A stretch of 34,307 bases of DNA. Source: an uncultured Clostridia bacterium. Its GTDB lineage: Bacteria; Bacillota; Clostridia; Oscillospirales; Oscillospiraceae. Below, piece after piece: positions 14,191 through 21,750 of the stretch. Location: contig CALCRH010000307.1 of NCBI GenBank assembly GCA_937894515.1, positions 1 through 34,307 on the forward strand, written 5' to 3'. Below the pieces are notes generated by a model. The model was not told where the DNA came from, did no database searches, and saw only the letters and a list, made by a program, of their open reading frames with translations. Position numbers and translations under genes: made by a program. Numbering within the stretch: position 1 is the stretch's first letter; each line of letters opens with the position of its first letter.

Positions 14191-14267
14191 GCTACGACAA
14201 GCTGCAACAAGCGAAACCGTTAAACCGTTGCGCTGCAAGGCTTTTGGGCGATAAGCTACGACAAGCT
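14191..14267. repeat. GCTACGACAAGCT repeats beside attR
   Basis: The 13-mer GCTACGACAAGCT occurs at 14191-14203 and 14255-14267. Each is embedded in degenerate ~10-bp tandem units (ACAACAGGCT, ACGACAAGCT, GCAACAAGCG). Helical-pitch repeats between arm sites and the att core could bind an excisionase or bending protein. Confidence 0.4.
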
Positions 14268-14295
14268 ATGATAAGGAAAATTAAGCCCGATATAA

Positions 14296-14340
14296 TTGGT
14301 AAGGATGAGGTCGGCGGTTCGAATCCGCCCAGCAGCTCCA
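14296..14340. repeat. attR: 45-bp copy of the tRNA-Thr 3' end
   Basis: Identical to 5403-5447. It holds only the anticodon loop to CCA part of the tRNA, so it is the displaced original 3' fragment and not a functional tRNA. Confidence 0.92.
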
Positions 14341-14343
14341 CGA

Positions 14344-14378
14344 AAAACCTTGTAATCTCAACGGTTACGAGGTTTTTT
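14344..14378 (+). terminator. Displaced copy of the tRNA terminator after attR
   Basis: AAAACCTTGTAA / TTACGAGGTTTT with a TTTTTT tail, homologous to 5452-5484 and 19992-20026. Confidence 0.75.
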
Positions 14379-14391
14379 ATTTTTTCAAAAT

Positions 14392-14437
14392 CTGAGTTTT
14401 TTTGAGGGCATTTTCAAAAAAGTCAGAAAAAACTCAG
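14392..14437. other. AT-rich spacer after attR with an inverted repeat
   Basis: Between attR and the toxin gene (14341-14676) there is no gene. The region is AT-rich and includes an 11-bp inverted repeat CTGAGTTTTTT (14392-14402) / AAAAAACTCAG (14427-14437), then plain AT-rich sequence to 14586. Its function is unknown. Confidence 0.35.
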
Positions 14438-14586
14438 CAATGCAAGCTACACGAGGTTTTCAGAGGTTAAAAATTTTTGAGGTTTGAAAAGCGACATTTT
14501 AACGATAATTCAGAACTTTTTATATGGGAAAAGTTGAAAAATCAAAAATGTGAGCGATTATTTCGGATATTTTGATTATAATGATA

Positions 14587-14627
14587 TAGTTTCAGCGGAG
14601 GGTCAACCCCTCCGCTGTATTTGTTAT
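14587..14627. repeat. 41-bp hairpin repeat, left copy
   Basis: Core CAGCGGAGGG-TCAA-CCCCTCCGCTG. It matches 15971-16011 at 34 of 41 positions in the same orientation. The two copies bracket the toxin-antitoxin pair exactly. Confidence 0.7.
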
Positions 14628-14658
14628 TGACATACTCACATTGTAATGTTAGTATAAT
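14627..14658 (+). promoter_or_regulatory. Promoter and operator of the DUF3990/XRE pair
   Basis: TTGACA 14627-14632 is followed after 17 bp by TAGTAT, or after 20 bp by TATAAT (14653-14658). The 12-bp palindrome ACATTGTAATGT (14638-14649) fills the spacer and is a likely site for the XRE antitoxin. Confidence 0.6.
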
Positions 14659-14676
14659 ACAGAAGAAGGTGATACG

Positions 14677-15363
14677 ATGCAGCAGAAGTTAATAATCTAT
14701 CACGGTTCGGAAAGAATTATTTCTGAACCCGAGTATGGAGAAGGAAAGCCGTATAATGATTATGGTCGAGGTTTTTACTGCACAGAATATCTTGATTTAG
14801 CAAAAGAGTGGGCGTGTAGTGATGACCACGGCGGATATGCCAATCAATATGAGCTTAACACCCAAGGACTGCAAATATTGGACTTAAATGGGGAAGACTA
14901 CTGTATCTTGCATTGGCTGTCTGTTCTGCTGAAAAATCGAAAGTTTACGTTGGATACTGACCTTGCCATTCAAGCAAGGAAATATATTTTAGAAAACTTT
15001 TCTGTGGATACTGATGGATATGATATTATCAAGGGCTATCGTGCAGATGATTCGTATTTCTCCTATGCAAGAGATTTTTTACAGAATGCCATATCCGCTA
15101 AACGACTTTCTCAAGTAATGAAACTGGGTAATTTGGGCAACCAAATCGTATTGATTTCTAAAAAAGCGTTTGAACAGTTAAAGTTTATTGGCTATGAAGA
15201 AGCCCCTCAAGAGGTTCATTTCCCACTACGCAAAAAAAGAGATGAATTGGCACGGCTCGCCTATCTGTCCAATAAACAAGGAGATGTATTTTCAAAAGAC
15301 GATATCTATATGCTGGATATTATAAGAAATGAGATGAAAGCCGATGATACACGCTTACAGTGA
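14677..15363 (+). CDS. DUF3990 protein, putative ADP-ribosyltransferase-like toxin
   Basis: This 228-aa protein has GAAGGTG seven bases before ATG 14677. IIYHGSERIISEPEYG (6-21) and NDYGRGFYCTEYLDLAKEWA (27-46) are the DUF3990 signature. The Y-H-G-S and G-x-G-F-Y-x-T motifs resemble the NAD-binding core of ADP-ribosyltransferases. GYDIIKGYRADDSYFSYARDF (~113-133) is the second conserved block. The C-terminus is charged. It overlaps the next gene, an XRE protein, by 20 bases, as expected for a toxin-antitoxin pair. Composition is more AT-rich than the chromosome, suggesting transfer. The toxic activity and target are inferred. Confidence 0.75.
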   Translation: MQQKLIIYHGSERIISEPEYGEGKPYNDYGRGFYCTEYLDLAKEWACSDDHGGYANQYELNTQGLQILDLNGEDYCILHWLSVLLKNRKFTLDTDLAIQARKYILENFSVDTDGYDIIKGYRADDSYFSYARDFLQNAISAKRLSQVMKLGNLGNQIVLISKKAFEQLKFIGYEEAPQEVHFPLRKKRDELARLAYLSNKQGDVFSKDDIYMLDIIRNEMKADDTRLQ

Positions 15364-15958
15364 ACTATATCTTGCTGCGGTAATGAAAAATCTTGCTGCG
15401 GTGATGGATATAGCTATCAATGCGGAGGGACTGGATGCGGATACGTTTGGAAATCAGTTTGCCGAATCCAAAGTAGCGAAAGCCATTGAAAATGCTGTAC
15501 CAAATGTGTTAACAGGTAAATCTGCAACAGAATTGCTATCGGATATTCTTCAAAAAGATGTGGAGTACACTACCGTTCCTCTTGACCGCACTTCTGCTTA
15601 TTGGGCAGGCTGGGTTCTTGCCAAGGCACAATGGGAATTGAGAAAGTCTTTTCGGGAGATATTGGCAGTTATGCCGCTATCTTCTTTAATTGCCATGTAT
15701 TATCCATACCACGAAGCAGATGAGAGCAAAACGGTAGATGTCATCAGACAACGATTTGGGGAACAAGACTGCAAACTAAAGCAGCTGCGTAAAAAGCGCA
15801 GACTGACCCAAGAACAGTTAGCGGCATTGAGTGGCGTCAATCTTCGCTCTATTCGTTCCTATGAACAGCAAGACAATGAAATCGGCAAAGCGAGTGGGGA
15901 GACGCTGCAGGCCTTGGCGCAGACCTTGGACTGTCAGATGGAAGACCTACTGGAATAA
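15344..15958 (+). CDS. XRE-family antitoxin-like protein with N-terminal extension
   Basis: 204 aa. Residues 1-135 (SELYLAAVMKNLAAVMDIAI, GLDADTFGNQFAESKVA, TSAYWAGWVLAKAQWE) form a helical domain usually seen with DUF3990 partners and may neutralise the toxin. Residues ~143-204 are a Cro/CI helix-turn-helix (LRKKRRLTQEQLAALSGVNLRSIRSYEQ). The start overlaps the toxin gene. It should bind the palindrome upstream and repress the pair. Confidence 0.75.
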   Translation: MIHAYSELYLAAVMKNLAAVMDIAINAEGLDADTFGNQFAESKVAKAIENAVPNVLTGKSATELLSDILQKDVEYTTVPLDRTSAYWAGWVLAKAQWELRKSFREILAVMPLSSLIAMYYPYHEADESKTVDVIRQRFGEQDCKLKQLRKKRRLTQEQLAALSGVNLRSIRSYEQQDNEIGKASGETLQALAQTLDCQMEDLLE

Positions 15959-15970
15959 ACAGACAGATAA

Positions 15971-16011
15971 TAGTTACAGCGGAGAGTCGATCCCTCCGCT
16001 GAAACTGTTAT
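15971..16011. repeat. 41-bp hairpin repeat, right copy
   Basis: Core CAGCGGAGAG-TCGA-TCCCTCCGCTG, 34 of 41 identical to 14587-14627, same orientation and length, 12 bases after the antitoxin stop. Confidence 0.7.
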
Positions 16012-16024
16012 CTTGTGAATTTTT

Positions 16025-16246
16025 CTACTCGGCCTTTAATGCCACATGGATTCGATATGCGATTCGAAAAACACAAGATTCGAAACTAATGCCAAAATAG
16101 TCCGTAATTTCTAATACATCATCAAAACTAACATACCCTCTGCTGTTTTTCCTCTTATTAACTTGTGCACGAAGCTCGGTAAGCGGCATTAAAAGCGCAG
16201 CAACAAAGCTGTTAGCAAAATCTTCGATATCTGTTTTGCTACTTCC
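16025..16246 (-). pseudogene. ImmA/IrrE metallopeptidase fragment
   Basis: The minus-strand frame gives EDFANSFVAALLMPLTELRAQV (the helix after the zinc site in ImmA/IrrE proteins, E-x-x-A-N-x-F-A-A-x-x-L-M-P), then VSFDDVLEITDYFGISFESCVFRI. The HExxH zinc motif and everything before it are missing; upstream on this strand is the promoter of the next gene. The frame stays open to 16294, but homology fades past ~16246. It is a remnant of a phage- or element-type peptidase gene. Confidence 0.6.
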
Positions 16247-16288
16247 GATAGGACAAGATACGGTGATATGACAAAAGCATTTCAACAG

Positions 16289-16317
16289 TTGCAATATGAA
16301 GATGTTTTAGATATAAT
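16289..16317 (+). promoter_or_regulatory. Promoter of the transporter/ATPase genes
   Basis: TTGCAA 16289-16294, 17 bp, TATAAT 16312-16317, ~70 bases before the first gene start. Confidence 0.65.
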
Positions 16318-16391
16318 TAATTATAACATAGAGGAAAATGTAAGCATAATAACACATTTATCCCAATATCTACATTTATATGGAGGATGCC

Positions 16392-17960
16392 ATGGATGCC
16401 TTTTTTTTGACAAATGCCGATATTGACCGCATCAGCGAACAGGTCACGGTTTTTTTGACGAAAGACGGTTCCGACACGAAAAATGTCGTTCGCACGCGAC
16501 TGATGGTAGAGGAAGTTCTTATCAATTACCAAATGGAATTCGGGGAAGATACCGCCCTCACCTTAAAGCGGACACATCATCTGTTCTGCGACTCTTTGGC
16601 GCTGGTGATTGAAGGCAGGAGCTATGACCCGTTTTCGGCAACAGCGGAGCAGGAGGTCCTTCACAGATTGCTTGCCGATATCGGTATTGCCCCCACTTGG
16701 TGCTATAAAAACGGCAAAAACATCATTACCGTCCAGACCCAGCGCAAGCGGAAGATCTCGGACCTGGGCTGGATCTTTATCGCCCTGCTTTTGGGCTTCG
16801 GTCTGGGCTTGATCTCCCGGCTTTTGCCGGACACTTTGGTACATACGATGGTGGAGGACATTCTTGCACCGCTGTCAAGTACGATGATGTCCTTCCTCTC
16901 CGCCATGGCGATCCTGTTGATCTTCTTTTCCGTCATCACGGGCATTTGCGGCATGGGGGATATGTCCACTTTCCAGCGCATCGGCAAAAAGATGATCGGA
17001 AAGCTTATGCTGTCGCTTGCCTTTTTTACCCTGATCGTTTTTGCCGTGCTGACGCCATTTTTTCCCATCGTCAAAGATGGTACGGCCGTATTTAACGGCA
17101 AAGAACTCTATGCGATGCTGCTGGATATTGTTCCCGACAGCGTGATAGCGCCTTTCGCCACCGGCAATACCATGCAGGTGATCTTTCTGGCGATCTGTAT
17201 CGGCATTGTCATGCTGGTGCTGAACCTGAAGGTCAGCGGCGTGCTGTCGCTTTTTACACAACTCACAGATCTTACACAGCGCATCGTGATGGGTATCATC
17301 AAATTGCTGCCTGTGGTGGTATTTATCAGCGTTTTCCAACTGGTCGCCCTGCGGCAGTTGTCTGCCATTTCCGCGGTGTACCGCTATCCGCTGCTGCTGC
17401 TCCTTGCGGACGGTGTTCTCCTGCTCGTAGCGCTGCTGCGGGTCAGCCTGACCAAGAAGGTCAGTCCGCTTCTGCTGATCAAAAAACTTCTTCCTACCGG
17501 CGCCATCACGATCAGCACCGCTTCCTCTGTTGCGGCCTTTACCAGCAATGTGGAAACCTGCCGGAAAGAGCTTGGCATCCGTAAAGATCTGGTGGACGTA
17601 GGCATCCCGCTGGGACAGGTGATTTTTATGCCCGGCGGTGTGGTAGATATCGTATGCACAACGCTGTGCATGGCGTATATTTACGAAACCCCCATCACGC
17701 TCTCCCGACTGGTGACTCTGGCGATCATCACCTTTATTCTGACCATTGCTGCGCCCCCTCTGCCCGGTTCCGCGATTTCCTGCTATATGCTGACCATGGC
17801 ACAGTTGGGCATCCCCGCAGAGGCGATTGCTATCCCCCTTGCGCTCAATGCTCTGATCGATCGCATGACGACCCCTGCCAATGTGGCGCTGCTGCAACTG
17901 GAGATGGTGCAGGTGGCCGGATCTTTGGACCTGCTGGATCGGGAGGCACTTCGGCGTTGA
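16392..17960 (+). CDS. Cation:dicarboxylate symporter with N-terminal RsbW-like (GHKL) domain
   Basis: This is 522 aa from ATG 16392, with GGAGG five bases upstream; ATG 16380 lacks a ribosome site. Residues ~1-118 look like a degenerate HATPase_c_2 domain: VEEVLINYQ for the N box, EGRSYDPF for the region after the G1 aspartate, and YKNGKNIITV for the last strand. The glycine lid G-x-G-x-x-L is lost, so ATP binding is doubtful. Residues ~125-515 are a DAACS/SDF transporter with hairpin-type motifs TISTASSVAAFTSNVETCRKELG and PLGQVIFMPGGV. Na+- or H+-coupled uptake of dicarboxylates or amino acids is likely. The fusion suggests control of transport by a partner-switch protein. It is followed 15 bases later by a MATE/RsbW fusion. 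Confidence 0.78.
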   Translation: MDAFFLTNADIDRISEQVTVFLTKDGSDTKNVVRTRLMVEEVLINYQMEFGEDTALTLKRTHHLFCDSLALVIEGRSYDPFSATAEQEVLHRLLADIGIAPTWCYKNGKNIITVQTQRKRKISDLGWIFIALLLGFGLGLISRLLPDTLVHTMVEDILAPLSSTMMSFLSAMAILLIFFSVITGICGMGDMSTFQRIGKKMIGKLMLSLAFFTLIVFAVLTPFFPIVKDGTAVFNGKELYAMLLDIVPDSVIAPFATGNTMQVIFLAICIGIVMLVLNLKVSGVLSLFTQLTDLTQRIVMGIIKLLPVVVFISVFQLVALRQLSAISAVYRYPLLLLLADGVLLLVALLRVSLTKKVSPLLLIKKLLPTGAITISTASSVAAFTSNVETCRKELGIRKDLVDVGIPLGQVIFMPGGVVDIVCTTLCMAYIYETPITLSRLVTLAIITFILTIAAPPLPGSAISCYMLTMAQLGIPAEAIAIPLALNALIDRMTTPANVALLQLEMVQVAGSLDLLDREALRR

Positions 17961-17975
17961 GAGAGGACCGTGGAT

Positions 17976-19832
17976 ATGAAATTGCTTTTCAAAAAGAAAA
18001 ACCACAGATGGATGATTACGGGCAGAATGTTTTTCTCCCTGTTTCTGACAGGTTCGATCATCGAGTTCTCTCAGGTCGGCTCCGGATTGATTGACGGACT
18101 TGTCATCAGCCGTTTTCTCGGCTCCGAGGCAATGGCGGCTGAGGGCATCGTCCACCCGATCTATAGCATCATGGGTGTCATCAGCGGTCTGCTTGCGGTC
18201 GGAATGCAGGTGCGCTGCACACAGATGATCGGGCGCGGCAGGCAAAAGGAACTCTCCCGCTTTTTCAGCGCAACGGTCTACACCGGTACGGCTGTTTCAC
18301 TGCTGATGACGGCTCTTGTGCTGATATTTGCAAAGCCCTTTGCCGCACTGCTCGGCGCATCGGGAAACGGCGCGGAGCTGCTCATGCCTGCATCGAGATA
18401 TCTCATCGGCATCGGAGCCGGTATCCCGCCGCTTATTATGACCGCTATTCTTGCACCCGCTTTTCAGCTCGACAGCGGCCGCAAAACCGTTCAGACAGGC
18501 GCAATCATCGAGGCCGTTGCGGATATCCTGCTCGATCTTCTTGCGGTAAAGCTCGGGTTTGGCATCATCGGTGTCGGCTTTGCAACTGCTGTTGCAAGCT
18601 ATCTGAATTTACTGTATCAATGCACGCATTTTTTGAAAAAAGAACGCATGCTGCATTTCGTGCGCCCGGATATGCCTGTCCGTGAATTCCTGCAGATGCT
18701 CAGTCTCGGCGGAGAACGTGCGGTTAAAAGAGTTTTCAACACCATCCGTCCCGTTGTTCTGAACACTATCATAATCACTTACGGCGGCGCTGTTGCAATG
18801 TCGGCACTTTCTGTGCGGAACAGCTTTTCCAACTTCGTTGAGATCTTCGGGGCGGGTATCGCATCGGCTGTTGCGCTGCTGACAGGCCTGTATTACGGAG
18901 AAGTCAACGGCGAAGCGATCGAAGCTGTGAACATATACGAAAAAAAAGCAATCACCGTGTGCTGCGGCTCCGTCTGTGTTCTGCTGTTTCTGGCTGCACC
19001 GCTTGTTGCAAGGCTTTATGTTGGCGAGGACGGGGAGCTATATCGCATGGTCACCTTCGCTATCTGCATGCTTGCCGTACAAAATCCGCTGCAGGCGTTG
19101 GTTTGCAGCCGCATAAAATACCTGCAGGCAATACAGCGCAAATTGAACATGAATCTTCTGATGCTCGCCGCGCAGCTTGTATTCGTTCTGCTGTCCGCGT
19201 TCGTGCTTGGTAATCTGTTTGGCGTCTATGGTATCCTCGCCTGTTTCACCGTCAGTGATGCACTGTCCCTGCTTGCCGTCGTCGCTTTCTATGCGATAAA
19301 GTGCCGCAGACATATCCCATCGCGCAGGGATTTTCTCGCTCTCCCCGGCGAATTCAATCTGAGCCCCGGTGACGTTATCTCGCTCGATATCCGCGACATG
19401 GACGATGTTTCACTTGCCTCGGAGCAGATAATGATGTTCTGCAAGGGTCATAAGATTGAGCGCAGGATAGCTTATTCTGCCGCACTTTGTTTTGAGGAGC
19501 TTGCAGCCAATGTGGTCGAGTACGGCTTTCCGAATAACCGCTCTGCACATCCGATTATCGACCTGCGTGTTGTCATCACGGAGAACAGATTTGTTATCAG
19601 AATGCGCGATAACTGCCCGAAGTACGACATAACAAAGCAGATTGCAGTCGCAAACGCAGACGATAGCGATCCGACACGAAATGTCGGTATCCGCATCGTC
19701 AGCAGGCTCGCCTCGGATATCAACTATATGTACACCTTTGAAACAAACAGCCTGATCATAAGCTTTGCGATGCCCGAAAAAGAGAATGGAGATACATCCG
19801 CTTTGGAAGAATATACCGCCCCGACAGAATAG
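17976..19832 (+). CDS. MATE-family transporter fused to C-terminal RsbW-like ATPase
   Basis: 618 aa from ATG 17976 (GTG 17970 is possible). Residues ~15-450 have 12 hydrophobic segments of the MATE type in two halves, with SQVGSGLIDGLVISRFLGSEAMAA and LGFGIIGVGFATAVASYL. Residues ~475-610 are an HATPase_c_2 domain with an intact N box (CFEELAANVVEYGF), G1-like RMRDNCPKYD and G2-like RNVGIRIVSRLASDINYMY. Such domains act as anti-sigma kinases or bind STAS antagonists. A drug/Na+ exporter with a cytosolic kinase-like tail could be a sensor or a regulated pump. The previous gene also carries a GHKL domain, so both probably respond to one signal. Confidence 0.82.
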   Translation: MKLLFKKKNHRWMITGRMFFSLFLTGSIIEFSQVGSGLIDGLVISRFLGSEAMAAEGIVHPIYSIMGVISGLLAVGMQVRCTQMIGRGRQKELSRFFSATVYTGTAVSLLMTALVLIFAKPFAALLGASGNGAELLMPASRYLIGIGAGIPPLIMTAILAPAFQLDSGRKTVQTGAIIEAVADILLDLLAVKLGFGIIGVGFATAVASYLNLLYQCTHFLKKERMLHFVRPDMPVREFLQMLSLGGERAVKRVFNTIRPVVLNTIIITYGGAVAMSALSVRNSFSNFVEIFGAGIASAVALLTGLYYGEVNGEAIEAVNIYEKKAITVCCGSVCVLLFLAAPLVARLYVGEDGELYRMVTFAICMLAVQNPLQALVCSRIKYLQAIQRKLNMNLLMLAAQLVFVLLSAFVLGNLFGVYGILACFTVSDALSLLAVVAFYAIKCRRHIPSRRDFLALPGEFNLSPGDVISLDIRDMDDVSLASEQIMMFCKGHKIERRIAYSAALCFEELAANVVEYGFPNNRSAHPIIDLRVVITENRFVIRMRDNCPKYDITKQIAVANADDSDPTRNVGIRIVSRLASDINYMYTFETNSLIISFAMPEKENGDTSALEEYTAPTE

Positions 19833-19961
19833 CAAGGGTTGACGCAGCGTGGAACGATTGAGGGAAATTACGCACTGCCGGAGGATCGGGGGGCGTTTCC
19901 TGAATTCGCTGCTGAGATCATCTTGCCGGTCATCTTGTACTTCAGCTTATGCGCTATTATG

Positions 19962-19989
19962 GGCGGTCTGAATCCGTCCAACAGCCCCA
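19962..19989. repeat. Degenerate third copy of the tRNA-Thr 3' end
   Basis: Twenty-three of 28 bases match the last 28 bases of the att repeat (GGCGGT..GAATCCG.CCA.CAGC.CCA), and all five differences are transitions. A homologous terminator follows at the same distance. The 350-bp gap between the MATE gene and the SGNH gene holds this remnant, the terminator and a promoter; 19833-19960 shows nothing else I can name. Confidence 0.5.
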
Positions 19990-19991
19990 TA

Positions 19992-20026
19992 AAAACCTTG
20001 TAACCATACGGGTTACAAGGTTTTTT
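19992..20026 (+). terminator. Terminator, third copy of the tRNA-type terminator
   Basis: Perfect 14-bp stem AAAACCTTGTAACC / GGTTACAAGGTTTT with a T tail. It is closely related to the terminators at 5452 and 14344. Confidence 0.85.
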
Positions 20027-20072
20027 ATCTTGCAAATACCATTTATACCAATATTAACCTGGTCCAAATGCC

Positions 20073-20101
20073 TTGCTTTTTTTCGGAGAACATGCTACAT
20101 T
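20073..20101 (+). promoter_or_regulatory. Possible promoter of the SGNH gene
   Basis: TTGCTT 20073-20078, 17 bp, TACATT 20096-20101. Confidence 0.45.
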
Positions 20102-20182
20102 AACGCCAGAACAAGCAGACATCTGATTTCTCTCTTCCCAAAAGAGAGAAAACGGCTGTTGCGATGTGAAAGGAGAAAACGT

Positions 20183-21604
20183 ATGAAAACCGCAAAAAAG
20201 CGTATAGTAGCTCTGTTATTAACTGCAGTTATGATTGCAGCGCTGTGCCCAACGGTATTTGCTGATGGCGAGACGACCGGATACAGGCAGTTTTCCTCTA
20301 TTGTCACCATGGGTGACAGCAATGCCATGGGTTATGGTCTGGATGGCTATAAAGGGAATCCTCAATACGCTGCTCTGCATGATAAAGGTGCAGCTTTCCA
20401 CTATACAGACTCACAATACCTTCTGGGTGGCGTGAAAGGCTCATTCTCCCAAATTGCGGCAGAAACATTGGGCGTTGACAGAAAGAACTGTACCAACATT
20501 AGCTACCCTGCCTTTCGCTCGAAAGATATGTTCTATTTTTTGGGCGGCAATGTGGATATGACCAGCGATAGTTTCTTCAAAAACAGCTATACCTATCGTT
20601 TTAAGCACGCAGTCATTGACTCCTGGAGAGATGAAAACGGCAATAAGACCGCTTTTGTCCCCTCTGAAAAAACAATGGGACAGGGATACGGTATCGATGT
20701 TGGCGATTATTTTATCAACAAGTTGAAAACCGGCGATAAAGATCAACTGGTTATCCTCTATGCCGGTGCCGCCGATGTTATGTTTGCTTCTCTGGAACAG
20801 ATGATCGGGTTAATTGACAAAGAAAATATCGTTGGCTCTATTGCTAAAATTGTGAAGATGCTTGGAGATAATTACGCAAGCTTTAAGACATATGTTCCCA
20901 AATTGATTGAGCGGATTAGAGAACTGAATCCAGACTGCACCATTGCCTTACTTGGTACCTTTAACCCGGTCAAGAACCTGAGCATTTCTGACGATATTTA
21001 TCTGCCCCTATTCAATTCCATGGCATCCATCACCGAGAAAATGAATCGATGCTATGCAAAGTGGGCAGAAGCAACCGCTAATTGTGTCTATGTGGATATT
21101 GCCAATGTCGAAACGAGTACGCTCGACAAGAAAATTACGTTGGAATCCCTCATAAATGCGTTACAAGATATTGACGCTGCCAACTTCTATTTTGAAGATA
21201 TATATCACGCCACGCCTGCCGGCTACCGCTATATCGCCCGCCAGATCACCGATCAGTTTGCCGTTGATGCAAAGCATCCTCTCGACAATATCATCGTTGA
21301 TATGGGATCGCTGGACTTGGTGAACTCTGTAAAGATAAATGGCAGGTATGTGAAATATAGCTTTGACAGCAGCAACCAGAAGCTGACGATCCCCTGTCGG
21401 TGGCCCAGCGCAAAAACACTTACATTGATTGGTGAAAAGGACGGCAGAGAAGTTGTTTGCGTGTACAAGCTGGACTGGAGCATCTGCGATGGTTATACAG
21501 CTTTGCAGGTTTATGCTGCCAATGACAGCAAAATCGTTTGCATGGCAAAAGTGCTCCATACCGTCTCGTATCTGAAGGCCGCGTTATTAAGACCGAGCTT
21601 CTGA
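20183..21604 (+). CDS. Secreted SGNH/GDSL-like hydrolase
   Basis: 473 aa from ATG 20183 with AAAGGAG upstream. The frame is open back to 19949, but that would read through the terminator. Residues 1-28 are a signal peptide (KKRIVALLLTAVMIAALCPTVFA). Block I is VTMGDSNAMGYG with nucleophile Ser. The C-terminal DxxH pair is in FEDIYHATPAGYRYIA. The block III Asn of G-x-N-D is replaced (LYAGAADVMF), so esterase activity may be weak or altered. The last ~90 residues look like a beta-rich add-on. A substrate among surface or dietary glycan esters is plausible. Confidence 0.72.
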   Translation: MKTAKKRIVALLLTAVMIAALCPTVFADGETTGYRQFSSIVTMGDSNAMGYGLDGYKGNPQYAALHDKGAAFHYTDSQYLLGGVKGSFSQIAAETLGVDRKNCTNISYPAFRSKDMFYFLGGNVDMTSDSFFKNSYTYRFKHAVIDSWRDENGNKTAFVPSEKTMGQGYGIDVGDYFINKLKTGDKDQLVILYAGAADVMFASLEQMIGLIDKENIVGSIAKIVKMLGDNYASFKTYVPKLIERIRELNPDCTIALLGTFNPVKNLSISDDIYLPLFNSMASITEKMNRCYAKWAEATANCVYVDIANVETSTLDKKITLESLINALQDIDAANFYFEDIYHATPAGYRYIARQITDQFAVDAKHPLDNIIVDMGSLDLVNSVKINGRYVKYSFDSSNQKLTIPCRWPSAKTLTLIGEKDGREVVCVYKLDWSICDGYTALQVYAANDSKIVCMAKVLHTVSYLKAALLRPSF

Positions 21605-21644
21605 TAATGCGGTACCTGCCTGTTTTGCAGGAGAAAAATACCGC

Positions 21645-21690
21645 AACGCGCCATTTTGTGTTATTTACACAAAATGGCGCGTTTTATTCT
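21645..21690 (+). terminator. Terminator after the SGNH gene
   Basis: 17-bp perfect stem AACGCGCCATTTTGTGT / ACACAAAATGGCGCGTT, loop TATTT, T tail. A smaller hairpin GCGGTA/TACCGC precedes it. Confidence 0.9.
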
Positions 21691-21702
21691 TTGGCACCGT
21701 TC

Positions 21703-21732
21703 TTGACAAATGATGGAATGCTCTCGTATAAT
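21703..21732 (+). promoter_or_regulatory. Promoter of the riboswitch/permease transcript
   Basis: TTGACA 21703-21708, 18 bp, TATAAT 21727-21732, about 15 bases before the aptamer. Confidence 0.75.
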
Positions 21733-21750
21733 AAACCAAGAGAGATGACC

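Noticed and set aside
14100..14405. 101-aa ORF across attR
   Set aside because: Reads through arm sites, the tRNA fragment and a terminator; chance frame.
16268..16424. Small plus-strand ORF starting ATGACAAAAGC
   Set aside because: No ribosome site, contains the promoter of the next gene and overlaps its start out of frame.
16875..18245. 456-aa minus-strand ORF
   Set aside because: His/Gln/Arg-rich shadow of the symporter and MATE genes.
19949..20182. 78-residue N-terminal extension of the SGNH protein
   Set aside because: It would be translated through a perfect terminator hairpin, and a strong ribosome site plus signal peptide mark ATG 20183.
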